A DNA stretch of 64,000 bases from Tepidamorphus sp. Its GTDB lineage: Bacteria; Pseudomonadota; Alphaproteobacteria; Rhizobiales; Tepidamorphaceae. Location: contig JANQKY010000073.1 in the NCBI GenBank assembly GCA_028280885.1, positions 1 through 64,000 on the forward strand, given 5' to 3'. Shown here one piece after another: positions 8,411-17,687 of this stretch. The first letter of the stretch is position 1, and each line of letters opens with the position of its first letter. The position numbers and the translations under genes were made by a program. A model generated the notes under the pieces. That model was given only the letters and a program-made list of their open reading frames with translations. It was not told the origin of the DNA and searched no databases.

Positions 8411-9310
8411 ATGAGCAAGCGCGCCGGCGAGACCAACGTCTTTGTCCACCGGGTCTTCCCCGTCCTCGTCGTCGTCGCCGCCATCGTCGCGATCTGGTAT
8501 GTCGCCGCCGTCCTGCTGAACGCGCCGTTCCAGCGCGAGGCCTTCGCCCGCGCCGATCAGGCCTATACGACCGGCGACCTGATCTCCGCGACGCTCAACC
8601 AGGAGCGCCCGGTCCTGCCCGCGCCGCACCAGGTCGGGCAGGAACTCCACAAGACCGTCTTCCTGATCAAGCCGTCGTCGAAGCGCAGCCTGATCTATCA
8701 CGGCTGGATCACGCTCTCCTCGACGCTGCTCGGCTTCGCGCTCGGCACCCTGCTCGGCATTGTGCTGGCGGTGGCGATCGTTCACAGCCGCACCATGTCG
8801 AAATCGCTGATGCCGTGGATCATCGCCTCGCAGACGATCCCGATCCTGGCGATCGCGCCGATGATCATCGTCGTCCTGAACGCGATCGGTCTGTCCGGCC
8901 TCCTGCCCAAGGCGATGATCTCGACCTATCTGAGCTTCTTTCCCGTCACCGTCGGCGTGGTGAAGGGGCTGCGCTCGCCCGACCCGATCCATCTCGACCT
9001 GATGCGCACCTATTCGGCGAGCCAGGCGCAGGTGTTCTGGAAGCTGCGCTGGCCCTCCTCGGTGCCGTTCCTGTTCGCCTCGATGAAGATCGCGATCGCC
9101 ATCTCGCTGGTCGGCGCCATCGTCGGCGAACTGCCGACCGGCGCCGTGGCCGGCCTCGGCGCGCGGCTCCTGGCCGGCTCCTACTATGGCCAGACGGTGC
9201 AGATCTGGTCGGCGCTGATCGCGGCCGCGATCATGGCCGCCGTGCTCGTCACCCTCGTCGGCATCGTCAACCGCTATGTGTTGCGGGCGATGGGGATGGC
9301 GCACCAATGA
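8411..9310 (+). CDS. ABC importer permease 1 (BPD_transp_1)
   Basis: 299 residues from ATG 8411, chosen because upstream in-frame sequence is repeat DNA and MSKRAGETNVFVHRVF is a normal permease N-terminus. It has an N-terminal membrane segment (about 13-33), a periplasmic region, then the binding-protein-dependent permease core. The EAA-like loop corresponds to DLMRTYSASQAQVFWKLRWP near residues 197-216, where the ATPase docks. The stop overlaps the next permease start (ATGA), indicating coupled translation of a heterodimeric channel. Confidence 0.9.
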   Translation: MSKRAGETNVFVHRVFPVLVVVAAIVAIWYVAAVLLNAPFQREAFARADQAYTTGDLISATLNQERPVLPAPHQVGQELHKTVFLIKPSSKRSLIYHGWITLSSTLLGFALGTLLGIVLAVAIVHSRTMSKSLMPWIIASQTIPILAIAPMIIVVLNAIGLSGLLPKAMISTYLSFFPVTVGVVKGLRSPDPIHLDLMRTYSASQAQVFWKLRWPSSVPFLFASMKIAIAISLVGAIVGELPTGAVAGLGARLLAGSYYGQTVQIWSALIAAAIMAAVLVTLVGIVNRYVLRAMGMAHQ

Positions 9311-10401
9311 GACTGCCGCCGCTCCTGATCGCTTCCGTCATCCTGGCGCTTGCCGCAACGCTGCTGCCGGCCGCCGGCGAGGGCGCCGAGGCGGTGGTGA
9401 GCCTGACGCTGGCGGGCGCTGCCGTCGTCATCGCCGGCGGTCTGTCGATCGCCATCCCCGCCGCCACCATCCCGCTGACCCTGCTGGGTGCCCATTTCGC
9501 CGCCTGGCGGCTCGTCGCGGCGGCCGGGCCGCTATCGGGACATGCCGGCACCGGCTTCTGGTGCCTGGTGATCGCAAGCTGGCTGATGGCCTGGCAACTC
9601 GCCAACGCGCTGTCGGCGCTGGAGCCCAGGCAGGTCGCTCTGCGGCGGCTGGTCAGCCTCGCCGTCCCGGTGCTGTTCGGCGTGTGGATCCTGATCCTGT
9701 GGCAGCTGATCGTGCGCGGCTTTGCCATTCCGCAGGTGCTGCTGCCCGCGCCGGACCAGATCTGGGCGCGGTTGACGAGTGAAGTGCCCACGCTCTGGGC
9801 CGATTTCCAGCAGACCTTCCTGAAGGCCGTGCTGATCGGCTACGCGCTCGGCTGCGGCTCGGGCTTCGTCGTCGCGATCCTGGTCGACCGGGTGCCTTTC
9901 TTAAGGCGCGGCCTCCTGCCGATCGGCAATCTGGTCTCGGCCCTGCCGATCGTCGGCATCGCCCCGATCATGGTCATGTGGTTCGGTTTCGACTGGCCCT
10001 CGAAGGCCGCCGTCGTCGTGGTGATGACCTTCTTCCCGATGCTGGTGAACACGGTCGCGGGTCTCGCCGCCGCGGGCGCCATGGAGCGCGACCTGATGCG
10101 CACCTACGCGGCCGGCTACTGGCAGTCGCTGATCAAGCTCAGGCTTCCCGCCGCCCTGCCGTTCATCTTCACCGCGCTGAAGATCAATTCGACGCTGGCG
10201 CTGATCGGCGCCATCGTCGCTGAATTTTTCGGAACGCCCATCGTGGGAATGGGCTTCCGCATCTCGACCGAGGTCGGCCGCATGAATGTCGACATGGTTT
10301 GGGCGGAGATCGCGGTCGCCGCCCTGGCCGGCTCGGTTTTTTACGCGCTGGTCGCGCTCATCGAGCGGGCCTTTACGTTCTGGCATCCGTCCTACCGCTG
10401 A
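9307..10401 (+). CDS. ABC importer permease 2 (BPD_transp_1), N-terminally extended
   Basis: 364 residues, about 100 longer than the usual permease. The first 115 residues hold extra hydrophobic segments (LLIASVILALAATLLPAAGE, AAVVIAGGLSIAIPAATIPL). The transport core follows, with the EAA-type loop ERDLMRTYAAGYWQSLIKLR. It starts by ATGA overlap with permease 1. It pairs with permease 1 and the upstream ATPase. The extension may be an extra membrane module or regulatory domain; its role is not evident. Confidence 0.88.
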   Translation: MRLPPLLIASVILALAATLLPAAGEGAEAVVSLTLAGAAVVIAGGLSIAIPAATIPLTLLGAHFAAWRLVAAAGPLSGHAGTGFWCLVIASWLMAWQLANALSALEPRQVALRRLVSLAVPVLFGVWILILWQLIVRGFAIPQVLLPAPDQIWARLTSEVPTLWADFQQTFLKAVLIGYALGCGSGFVVAILVDRVPFLRRGLLPIGNLVSALPIVGIAPIMVMWFGFDWPSKAAVVVVMTFFPMLVNTVAGLAAAGAMERDLMRTYAAGYWQSLIKLRLPAALPFIFTALKINSTLALIGAIVAEFFGTPIVGMGFRISTEVGRMNVDMVWAEIAVAALAGSVFYALVALIERAFTFWHPSYR

Positions 10402-10446
10402 GATTTGGACAAACGGGACGGACGGGCCCCAATCCGGAGGAGTGAA

Positions 10447-11439
10447 ATGAAAAAACTGCTAATCGCAACCGCAGCCGCCGCGCTCGCCTTCGCCGCCGCC
10501 CCCGCGCTGGCCAAGGACAAGGTGGTTCTGCAGCTCAAATGGGTGACCCAGGCTCAGTTCGCCGGCTATTACGTCGCCCAGGACAAGGGCTTCTACGACG
10601 AGGCGGGTCTCGACGTCGAGATCAAGCCGGGCGGCCCGGACATCGCCCCGCCGCAGGTGATCGCCGGCGGCGGCGCCGACGTCATCATCGACTGGATGCC
10701 GTCTGCGCTCGCCTCGCGCGAGAAGGGCGTGCCGCTCGTCAACATCGCCCAGCCGTTCAAGCGGTCTGGCATGATGCTCACCTGCCGCAAGGATTCCGGC
10801 ATCGAGACGCCGGAGGATTTCCGCGGCAAGACGCTCGGCGTCTGGTTCTTCGGCAACGAGTATCCGTTCCTGTCCTGGATGAGCCAGCTCGGCATCCCGA
10901 CCGATGGTGGCGAGGATGGCGTCACGGTGCTGAAGCAGGGCTTCAACGTCGATCCGATCCTGCAGAAGCAGGCCGACTGCATCTCGACCATGACCTATAA
11001 CGAGTACTGGCAGATCATCGACGCCGGCATGACGCCGGAGGAACTGATCGTCTTCAAATACGAGGACCAGGGCGTCTCGACCATGGAGGACGGCCTCTAT
11101 GTCATCGAGAGCAAGCTGAAGGAGCCGGAATTCGTCGACGTCATGGCCCGCTTCGTCAAGGCCTCGATGAAGGGCTGGGACTATGCCCGCGAACATCCGG
11201 AGGAGGCCGCGATGATCGTTCTCGACAACGATGCGACCGGCGCCCAGACCGAGAAGCATCAGGTCCGCATGATGGGTGAGATCAACAAGCTGACCGAGGG
11301 CTCGGACGGCACGCTCGACCCCGCCGATCACGACCGCACGGTCAACACACTGCTGCAGGGCGGCTCGGACCCGGTCATCACCAAGAAGCCCGAGGGCTCC
11401 TGGTCGCATGCGGTGACCGACAAGATGAAGTCGATGTGA
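10447..11439 (+). CDS. ABC importer periplasmic binding protein, NMT1/THI5-like
   Basis: 330 residues from the ATG behind CGGAGGAGTGAA. The signal peptide is MKKLLIATAAAALAFAAAPALA. The mature start KVVLQLKWVTQAQFAGYYVA matches the NMT1/THI5-like family, in which ThiY binds thiamin-precursor pyrimidines. The DxxPPQVIAGGGADVIIDW region also fits the fold. Given dihydropyrimidinase and amidohydrolase in the same cluster, the ligand is probably a pyrimidine or hydantoin-like ring, but this is inference. A strong terminator follows. Confidence 0.9.
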   Translation: MKKLLIATAAAALAFAAAPALAKDKVVLQLKWVTQAQFAGYYVAQDKGFYDEAGLDVEIKPGGPDIAPPQVIAGGGADVIIDWMPSALASREKGVPLVNIAQPFKRSGMMLTCRKDSGIETPEDFRGKTLGVWFFGNEYPFLSWMSQLGIPTDGGEDGVTVLKQGFNVDPILQKQADCISTMTYNEYWQIIDAGMTPEELIVFKYEDQGVSTMEDGLYVIESKLKEPEFVDVMARFVKASMKGWDYAREHPEEAAMIVLDNDATGAQTEKHQVRMMGEINKLTEGSDGTLDPADHDRTVNTLLQGGSDPVITKKPEGSWSHAVTDKMKSM

Positions 11440-11462
11440 CGCGGCTTGCGTTTTGAGGTGGA

Positions 11463-11495
11463 CGAGGGGGCTTCGGGCCCCCTCGTTTCGTTTTT
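11463..11495 (+). terminator. rho-independent terminator of the pyrimidine cluster
   Basis: A perfect 9-base stem CGAGGGGGC / GCCCCCTCG (11463-11471, 11477-11485) with loop TTCGG is followed by TTTCGTTTTT. It lies 23 bases after the binding-protein stop. Confidence 0.9.
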
Positions 11496-11529
11496 GGGGG
11501 GGAGGGTCTCATCCTTGTTGTCCTAGCAC

Positions 11530-11596
11530 CCAAGTCGAGCGCCGGCCGCGCAGCGGCTTCGAGAGCGCCGGAGGCGCTATCGAACCAGCGCACGTC
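11530..11596. repeat. interspersed repeat, family C copy
   Basis: The unit contains CGCAGCGGCTTCGAGAGCGC then CGGAGGCGCTATCGAACC. The inverted relative at 40995-41060 reads GGTTCGAGATCGCCTCCGGC then GCTCTCGAAGCCGCC. It lies in the gap between the terminator and the MFS gene, where nothing else is apparent. Confidence 0.7.
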
Positions 11597-11773
11597 GCCA
11601 CCTCGCACTGTCCTCTGCCGGGATGACGCGGCTAAGACCAGGGCAGAACCACAACCGCCGAAGAAACCATCCCGCCCTTCTGACGCACTGTATACATTGA
11701 CCCGGGCCGCCTTATCCGATAGCCGCTCGGGGGCGCTCCAGAAACGCAGCGTCCATCCCCAGCGAGGTGATCC

Positions 11774-13015
11774 TTGCAATCCACCGCCGATCCGATATCC
11801 CGCACACGCGCCCCGGCCGGGCTCGTCGTCGCAGCCTTCGTGCTGATGCTGTCGTCGACCTATGGCCAGACCTATTTCATCGCCGTCTTCGCGCCCGACA
11901 TCAAGCGCGTCTTCGGCCTGAGCGACGGTGGTTTCGGGTCGATCTACACGGTCGCCACCATCGCCAGCGCGGCGACGCTCATCTGGGTCGGCAAGTTCGC
12001 CGACCAGTACCGCATCCGGGTGCTGGCAAGCGGTGTGATGGTCGCTCTTGCCGGCATGTGCCTGGCCATGGCGCTGGTGCCGGTCATATGGCTGCTCGCG
12101 CCGATCCTGATGGGCCTGCGCCTGTTCGGGCAGGGCCTGTCCACGCATCTCGCGATCACCGGCGTCGGCCGCTGGTACAGGCGCCGGCGCGGCCGGATGA
12201 TGTCGGTCTCCGTCCTCGGCTTTTCCACCGGCGAGGCGGTGCTGCCCTTCACCGCCGTCGTGCTGATCGGGGCGATCGGCTGGCGCGAGACCTGGCTGGT
12301 CTCGGCGGCGTTCGTCCTGCTGGTGTCGCTGCCGCTGGTGCTCATTTTCCTGCGCAGAGAACCGGCGCCGGACGCGGTGGTGGAGGACGGTCCGGAGGAG
12401 ACCGCGCGCGTGCGCGACTGGACGCGGGCCGAGGTGATGCGCAGCCCGGTGTTCCACGCCGTCGTCGCCGGCGTCGTCTCGCCGGCCTTCGTGTTCACCG
12501 GCGTCTTCTTCCACCAGGCCTATCTGGTCGAGGCGAAGGGCTGGACCCTGGTCTGGTATACGAGCTGGTTTCCCGCCTACGCCGTCGCAAGCGTGCTGAC
12601 GGCGATCGGCACCGGCTTCGTCGTCGACCGCATCGGCGCGCGCCGGCTTTTACCGCTGTTCCTGCTGCCGATGTGCCTGGGCGTGCTCGTTCTTGCCCTG
12701 TCGGATTCGCGCTACGCGGTGCCGGCCTTCATGCTGCTCGCCGCCGGTACCGCCGGCAGTTCCAACACGCTGCTCGGCGCCCTGTGGGCGGAATTGTTCG
12801 GGACCCGCCATCTCGGCGCGATCCGCTCGGTCGCGGTGGCAGCCCAGGTCTTCGCAACGGCGCTGGCGCCGGGCCTGATCGGTATCCTGCTCGATCTCGG
12901 CGTCTCGATCGAAGCCCAGTTCCTGGCGATGGTCGCCTACGGCCTGCTCGCCTCGCTCGGCCTGGCGCTTCTGGGCCCGAGGCTGAACCGCATCGCCGGC
13001 GCGGCAATCGCCTGA
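11774..13015 (+). CDS. MFS transporter
   Basis: 413 residues with about twelve hydrophobic segments, the size of a standard major facilitator. It uses a TTG start behind AGCGAGGTGATCC. The first segment is [13 protein letters not shown], and [14 protein letters not shown] matches the loop 2-3 signature (G-x-x-x-D-x-x). It lies between the terminator closing the pyrimidine ABC cluster and upp, so a role in base or nucleoside transport is possible but unproven. A two-domain layout with a charged central loop ([19 protein letters not shown]) is visible. Confidence 0.85.
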   Translation: MQSTADPISRTRAPAGLVVAAFVLMLSSTYGQTYFIAVFAPDIKRVFGLSDGGFGSIYTVATIASAATLIWVGKFADQYRIRVLASGVMVALAGMCLAMALVPVIWLLAPILMGLRLFGQGLSTHLAITGVGRWYRRRRGRMMSVSVLGFSTGEAVLPFTAVVLIGAIGWRETWLVSAAFVLLVSLPLVLIFLRREPAPDAVVEDGPEETARVRDWTRAEVMRSPVFHAVVAGVVSPAFVFTGVFFHQAYLVEAKGWTLVWYTSWFPAYAVASVLTAIGTGFVVDRIGARRLLPLFLLPMCLGVLVLALSDSRYAVPAFMLLAAGTAGSSNTLLGALWAELFGTRHLGAIRSVAVAAQVFATALAPGLIGILLDLGVSIEAQFLAMVAYGLLASLGLALLGPRLNRIAGAAIA

Positions 13016-13077
13016 CGCAGGCGTTGCAATCGGTATCATCCTCGAAACTGGGCATAACTTCGAGAACAGGGGTGATC

Positions 13078-13110
13078 ATGGCGGGCAATTGGTTCATAGA
13101 AACTGGTTAG
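13078..13110 (+). other. possible leader ORF upstream of upp
   Basis: ATG at 13078 behind CAGGGGTGATC opens a 10-codon frame ([10 protein letters not shown]) ending in TAG at 13110, 26 bases before upp. Upstream, CTCGAA / TTCGAG (13041-13046, 13059-13064) form an inverted repeat. This could be a translated leader or chance; no terminator/antiterminator pair is obvious. Confidence 0.25.
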
Positions 13111-13136
13111 CCCCAAAACAGTTTGGATTCCTCCCC

Positions 13137-13766
13137 ATGGATAACGTCACCGTCGTCGATCACCCGCTCGTCCAGCACAAGCTGACCCTGCTGCGCGACA
13201 AGAACCGCTCGACCGCCGGGTTCCGCCGGCTGATCAAGGAGGTCGCCCTGTTCCTCGGCTACGAGGTGACCCGCGACCTGCCGATGACGAGGGAGCATAT
13301 CGAGACGCCGGTGGCGGAGATGGAGGCGCCCAAGCTGATGGGCAAGAAGCTCGTCTTCGCCTCCATTCTGCGCGCCGGCGAGGGCATGATCGAGGCGCTG
13401 ATCGAACTGGTGCCGTCGGCCCGCATCGCCCATGTCGGCCTGTATCGCGATCCCGACACGCTGCAGCCGGTGCAGTATTACTTCAAGGCGCCCGACGATA
13501 TCGCCGACCGGCTGGTGATCGTCGTCGACCCGATGCTGGCGACCGGCAATTCGGTCTCGCACGCAATCCAGCTTTTGAAGGACGAGGGCGCCAACAACCT
13601 GCGGCTGCTCTGCCTGCTGGCGGCGCCCGAGGGCATCGCGGCCATGCAGGAGCGCCACCCCGACGTGCCGATCGTTACCGCGGCGATCGACAGCCACCTG
13701 AACGACCACGGCTATATCGTGCCGGGCCTCGGCGATGCCGGCGACCGGATGTTCGGGACGAAGTAG
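13137..13766 (+). CDS. upp: uracil phosphoribosyltransferase
   Basis: 209 residues, the normal size. It converts uracil and PRPP to UMP in the cytosol (pyrimidine salvage). The PRPP-binding motif is [11 protein letters not shown] and the uracil-binding C-terminal motif is [17 protein letters not shown]. The start at [16 protein letters not shown] is the conserved family start. No strong Shine-Dalgarno sequence precedes it (GGATTCCTCCCC), so translation may depend on the leader. Salvage next to a catabolic cluster suggests the locus balances use and breakdown of uracil. Confidence 0.96.
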   Translation: MDNVTVVDHPLVQHKLTLLRDKNRSTAGFRRLIKEVALFLGYEVTRDLPMTREHIETPVAEMEAPKLMGKKLVFASILRAGEGMIEALIELVPSARIAHVGLYRDPDTLQPVQYYFKAPDDIADRLVIVVDPMLATGNSVSHAIQLLKDEGANNLRLLCLLAAPEGIAAMQERHPDVPIVTAAIDSHLNDHGYIVPGLGDAGDRMFGTK

Positions 13767-13784
13767 CGGCGTGCCGGCCGCCCG

Positions 13785-14297
13785 TCACACCGCGACGCCA
13801 AGCGCCGCGGTCGCCGCCCGGTCGATCGCGCGGTAGATCTGCGGCCTGAGCGCGCCGCGGGTTACCTCGCAGCCGTCCTTGAAGATCGCAAACAGCACGT
13901 TCGGCGACCAGGTCGCGGCAATCGCCAGCACGGTGTCGCCGTCAAACGCGGTCCGCGGCGGGACGAGGTTGAGCTTGTCGATCCAGATTTCCGCAGCCTC
14001 GCCATCGATATCCATCAATACCGAGGCATGGCCACGGGCGCTCAGGGCCCGAATCCGGTCGCGCGTCAGGTCGAGGCTGGACGGGCAGGTGGAGGTCGCA
14101 GCGGGCGCATCAACGGCCGGTCCGTCGGGCGTCTCGGCACGCACACCGGAGACGGGCAGGGCGGCAAGCACCGGCAGGGCGAATGCCGCGGTGATCGCGG
14201 CAAGGGCAAATCGCCTTGTCCGGTTGCGCGCTGCGGGGGCGAAAGGAGCGGCTTCACGTCCCGTTTCGCGGGGGGTCGCAAGGGCGTCGGTCGACAT
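13785..14297 (-). CDS. hypothetical exported protein
   Basis: 170 residues, family not recognised. An Arg-rich N-terminus (RNRTRRFALAAITAAFALPV) gives a signal peptide or anchor at about residues 24-53. The remainder is a small alpha/beta-looking domain with two cysteines (about 71 and 148) that could form a disulfide in the periplasm. It is convergent with upp, 18 bases apart. Confidence 0.6.
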   Translation of the reverse strand: MSTDALATPRETGREAAPFAPAARNRTRRFALAAITAAFALPVLAALPVSGVRAETPDGPAVDAPAATSTCPSSLDLTRDRIRALSARGHASVLMDIDGEAAEIWIDKLNLVPPRTAFDGDTVLAIAATWSPNVLFAIFKDGCEVTRGALRPQIYRAIDRAATAALGVAV

Positions 14298-14445
14298 GGT
14301 CTGCCTCCATCGAGAGCGCCCCGTCCTATGATTCGAGATAGGCCGAAACGGCCCTGCCGCAAGCGCATGGCTGCTTCACGCCACGCTCAATTGCCCGTTT
14401 TCCGGCCGCGAGCAGGAGGGTCCGGCGCGGCCGCAAAGACGCCCG

Positions 14446-14808
14446 TCAGGCCTGGTTAAGTCCCAGTTCCCGCTGCCTTTTCTTCGTCAGGCCAAGCGAC
14501 ACGATGCGGTGGGATTCGGTGAGATAGAGCTTGAGATCGTCGTCGCCGAGGCCGGGCTCGGCATAGTCCTGGATCCATTTCATGCCGCGCGAGGCAAGAT
14601 ACGGCGCCGGCCTCAGGCCCGGCTGTTCGGCCAGGATTTCGTAGGACAGCGGGCTCACCTTGAAGGTGAAGGCCGGCCGGTCGTCGGCCCAGCCGCCGAT
14701 CGCGAAGACCTTGCCTCCGACCTTCCAGACATGCGCGCCGCCCCATTGCACCACATGGGTGGTCGCGGGCAGGGCGCCGCAGAAGGCGTTGAACTCGTCA
14801 TAGGTCAT
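14446..14808 (-). CDS. MmcQ/YjbR family protein
   Basis: 120 residues, the usual length. It matches the MmcQ/YjbR (CyaY-like fold) family: start MTYDEFNAFCGALPATTH, then WGGAHVWKVGGKVFAIGGW, and the late motif GMKWIQDYAE. Members are described as putative DNA-binding proteins, though the biochemical role is poorly defined. It is divergent from the flavin oxidoreductase gene, with 132 bases between the starts. Confidence 0.88.
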   Translation of the reverse strand: MTYDEFNAFCGALPATTHVVQWGGAHVWKVGGKVFAIGGWADDRPAFTFKVSPLSYEILAEQPGLRPAPYLASRGMKWIQDYAEPGLGDDDLKLYLTESHRIVSLGLTKKRQRELGLNQA

Positions 14809-14940
14809 TTAGGCGGTCCACTCCGGGAGGGTGACGGTTTCGCAGACGGTCGCATTCGCGCCGCTTCTTGCCAAGCCGGGATCGGCCACCGGCCCTATTC
14901 TGGCGCATCAACCGGAAGCCCCCCTTCTTGGAGCCCCCCG

Positions 14941-16920
14941 ATGCGCTTTCCGAACCTGTTCAAGCCGATCGATATCGGTCCCAAGCGTTTGAAGCACCGC
15001 CTGAATTTCGGCGCGCACACGGCCAATATGTCGGTTGAGGGCCTGCCGAGCGACCGCCATGTCGCCTATTATCGCGAGCGCGCCATCGGCGGGGCGGCGA
15101 TGATCGTCGTCGAGCCGGTGCCGGTCCATGCCGCCGCCGTCTTCAAGCGCGGCTGCTTCCGGGCGAACGATGATTCCATCATCCCGCATTTCGCCAGGAT
15201 CATCGAGGCCTGCAAGCCGCACGGCCCGGTGATGATCCAGCAGCTCCTGCATATCGGCGCCCATGGCGACTACGACAATTCCTATCACGCCAACTGGTCG
15301 CCGTCGGGCTTCCCGAGCTACCACGATTCCGACGGCAGCCACGCGATGTCGGAGGACGAGATCGAGGAGACGATCGAGGCCTTCGTCGCCGCCGCCCTGC
15401 GCGCCCGGGCGTCCGGCTTCGACGGCATCGAGATCTTTGCAGCCTATAACGCCCTGGTCGATCAGTTCTGGTCGCCGATCACCAATACCCGCACCGATCG
15501 CTGGGGCGGCAGCCTGGAAAACCGGCTGCGGTTTTCAGCCGAGATCCTCGACCGCATCCGCAATCGCGCGGGCCCCGACTTCGTCACCGGCATGGCGATC
15601 ACCGGCGACGACCGCATGCCCGGCGGCCTCGGGCCCGAACAGATGGCCGAAATCGCCGCCTGGCACGACGCGCGCGGGCTTGCCGACTACATCTCGGTGG
15701 GCACCGGCAGCTATTACGACTTCTCGGCGCTGATCCCGACGGTGTTCTATCCCGACCGCTTCGGGCCGACCAACGCCGAGGTGATCAAGGCGGCGGTCAG
15801 CCGCATCAAGATCCAGGCCGAAAGCCATATCCGCACCCCGGAGACCGCCGACAACGTCATCGCCTCGGGCCAGGCCGACATGGTCTCGATCGTGCGCGGC
15901 CAGATCGCCGATCCGCATATGGCGGCAAAGGCGATGGCAGACCGCGCCGACGACATCCGCCCCTGCATCTCTTGCAACCAGATGTGCTGGGGCCGGCGGT
16001 CGCGGGACTATGCGATTTCCTGTCTCGTCAACCCGTCCGTCGGGCGGGAGGGCGAGTGGGGCGGCGACCGCTTCGTGCCGGCGGAAAAACCGAAGACCAT
16101 CCTCGTCGTCGGCGGCGGCCCGGCCGGGCTGGAGGCTGCCCGCGCCGCCGCCGAGCGCGGCCATCGCGTGACGCTTGCAGAAGCCTCCGACAAGCTCGGC
16201 GGCCAGTTCCGCCTTGCCGGCCTGCAGCCGCGCCGTGCCCAGATCCTCGACCTGATCGACTGGTACGAGCGGCAATTGAACAGGCTGCAAGTGAAGCTGC
16301 TCTACAACACACCGGTCGGGCCGGACGAGGTGGCCGAGATCGGCGCCGATCTCGTCATCGCGGCGACCGGCTCGCAGCCCGCCGAGACCGGTTTCCAGCG
16401 GATGTTCCCGAGCCGCAAGACGTTGCCCGGCATCGACAAGGGCAATGTCCACTCCGCCGAGGCCGTGATGAGCCGGGCCGCCCGCCTCGGCGAGCGCGTG
16501 CTGGTGCTGGACGAGGGCGGCGCCTGGAAGGGCTGCGGCACGGCCTGGCATCTCGCCGAGCAGGGCCACACGGTTACGCTTGCAACGCCCGATCCGATCA
16601 TCGGCAAGGAATTGCAGCGCACCTCGGCGGATTTTCCGCTGCGTTCGAAGCTGAAGACGCTCGGTGCGGAAATGCTGATCAACACCTGCGTCGGCGAATG
16701 GCATGGCGATGCCGCGACGCTGGTCGATATCCTCGACATGTCGGAGGCGCGCCGGCCGTTCGATTCACTCGTGCTGGCGCTGACCAATGTCGCCGAGGAC
16801 TGGCTTGCCTCGGAACTGAAATCCGCCGGCGTCCCGGTCGTCAGCGTCGGCGATGCGCTCGCGCCGCGCCATGCGCCGGCGGCGACCTATGAGGGGCGGG
16901 CCGCGGCGTTGGCGCTCTGA
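14941..16920 (+). CDS. FMN/FAD/4Fe-4S NADH:flavin oxidoreductase (dienoyl-CoA reductase / TMADH type)
   Basis: 659 residues, full length for the fused family: an old-yellow-enzyme TIM barrel (about 1-330), a 4Fe-4S motif (Cys342, Cys345, Cys349, Cys361 in CISCNQMCWG...ISC) and an FAD/NAD(P) domain with VVGGGPAGLEAARAAAERGH near 383-402. Relatives include 2,4-dienoyl-CoA reductase, trimethylamine dehydrogenase and N-methylproline demethylase; the substrate cannot be fixed here. The start is set at MRFPNLFKPIDIG, the usual N-terminus, just after GGAGCCCCCC. It neighbours acyl-CoA dehydrogenase and thiolase genes, so a reductase of unsaturated or cyclic CoA esters is plausible. Confidence 0.88.
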   Translation: MRFPNLFKPIDIGPKRLKHRLNFGAHTANMSVEGLPSDRHVAYYRERAIGGAAMIVVEPVPVHAAAVFKRGCFRANDDSIIPHFARIIEACKPHGPVMIQQLLHIGAHGDYDNSYHANWSPSGFPSYHDSDGSHAMSEDEIEETIEAFVAAALRARASGFDGIEIFAAYNALVDQFWSPITNTRTDRWGGSLENRLRFSAEILDRIRNRAGPDFVTGMAITGDDRMPGGLGPEQMAEIAAWHDARGLADYISVGTGSYYDFSALIPTVFYPDRFGPTNAEVIKAAVSRIKIQAESHIRTPETADNVIASGQADMVSIVRGQIADPHMAAKAMADRADDIRPCISCNQMCWGRRSRDYAISCLVNPSVGREGEWGGDRFVPAEKPKTILVVGGGPAGLEAARAAAERGHRVTLAEASDKLGGQFRLAGLQPRRAQILDLIDWYERQLNRLQVKLLYNTPVGPDEVAEIGADLVIAATGSQPAETGFQRMFPSRKTLPGIDKGNVHSAEAVMSRAARLGERVLVLDEGGAWKGCGTAWHLAEQGHTVTLATPDPIIGKELQRTSADFPLRSKLKTLGAEMLINTCVGEWHGDAATLVDILDMSEARRPFDSLVLALTNVAEDWLASELKSAGVPVVSVGDALAPRHAPAATYEGRAAALAL

Positions 16921-16937
16921 GCGGCTAATGACCGCCG

Positions 16938-17687
16938 TCAGGCCGTGTGGTCCGATTGCGCCTCAAGGCCTGCTGCGGCAAAGGCGACGACGCGGTCGAC
17001 GAGGGCGTCGGCATCGTCGAGCGCGAGCGGCGCGCCGGACAAGGCCTCCAGCCGGCGCAGGTCGTGATAGAGCGAATGCAGCGCGCCCATGGCGAAGTGA
17101 AACCGCCATAGCAATTCATCGCGCGGAAGCGCGGGCAGCGCCTGGGCGAGCGCATCGACGAAGCGTTGCAGATGCGCCACGTCGCGCTCGATCATCGCCC
17201 GCATCTCGTCTGGCCCGTCAAGGGCTGCGCGGGCGACGAACTGCATGTAGATCGACCGGCCGCCGGCGGCGGGATGCGACAGCGACGATCCGGTCCGCAA
17301 GGTCGCCCGGATCGGCGGCGTGAACAGGGCATGCAGGATCGCCCGTACGGTCGGTGTCCCGCCGCCGGCCTCGGCCGTGGCCGCGCGCAGCAGGCGGGCG
17401 CGTTCGCGGTTGATCGCCCCGCTGCCGCGCCGGAACACCTCCAGCAGCAACTGGTCCTTCGAGCCGAAATGGTAGTTGACGGCGGCGAGATTGACGCCGG
17501 CGCGCGCCGTCAGCGCCCGCATGGTGACGCCCGAATAGCCATGCTCGACGAACATCGCTTCGGCGGTGTCGAGGATCAGGGTCCGGGTCTCGTCTCCCCT
17601 GGGGCTTAAACGGGGGCTTAGCCGGGGGCTCGCCCCATCTTTGCGGTGGGACGCGGAGCGCGCGCCCCGCCGCGTGTCCATGCTCAC
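16938..17687 (-). CDS. TetR family regulator of the acyl-CoA dehydrogenase unit
   Basis: 249 residues. The HTH includes [29 protein letters not shown] near residues 55-85. The N-terminal 35 residues are Arg/Ser/Pro-rich and poorly conserved-looking ([16 protein letters not shown]), so a later start is possible. The C-terminal half resembles the CecR/DUF1956-type TetR group. Its ATG overlaps the acyl-CoA dehydrogenase stop (ATGA), so regulator and enzyme form one unit. The tandem CAAAC/GTTTG palindromes upstream of that unit (19012-19046) are its likely target. Confidence 0.85.
   Translation of the reverse strand: MSMDTRRGARSASHRKDGASPRLSPRLSPRGDETRTLILDTAEAMFVEHGYSGVTMRALTARAGVNLAAVNYHFGSKDQLLLEVFRRGSGAINRERARLLRAATAEAGGGTPTVRAILHALFTPPIRATLRTGSSLSHPAAGGRSIYMQFVARAALDGPDEMRAMIERDVAHLQRFVDALAQALPALPRDELLWRFHFAMGALHSLYHDLRRLEALSGAPLALDDADALVDRVVAFAAAGLEAQSDHTA

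Noticed and set aside
8380..9306. Upstream extension of permease 2
   Set aside because: It overlaps permease 1 in another frame; the ATGA start at 9307 gives a normal membrane N-terminus.
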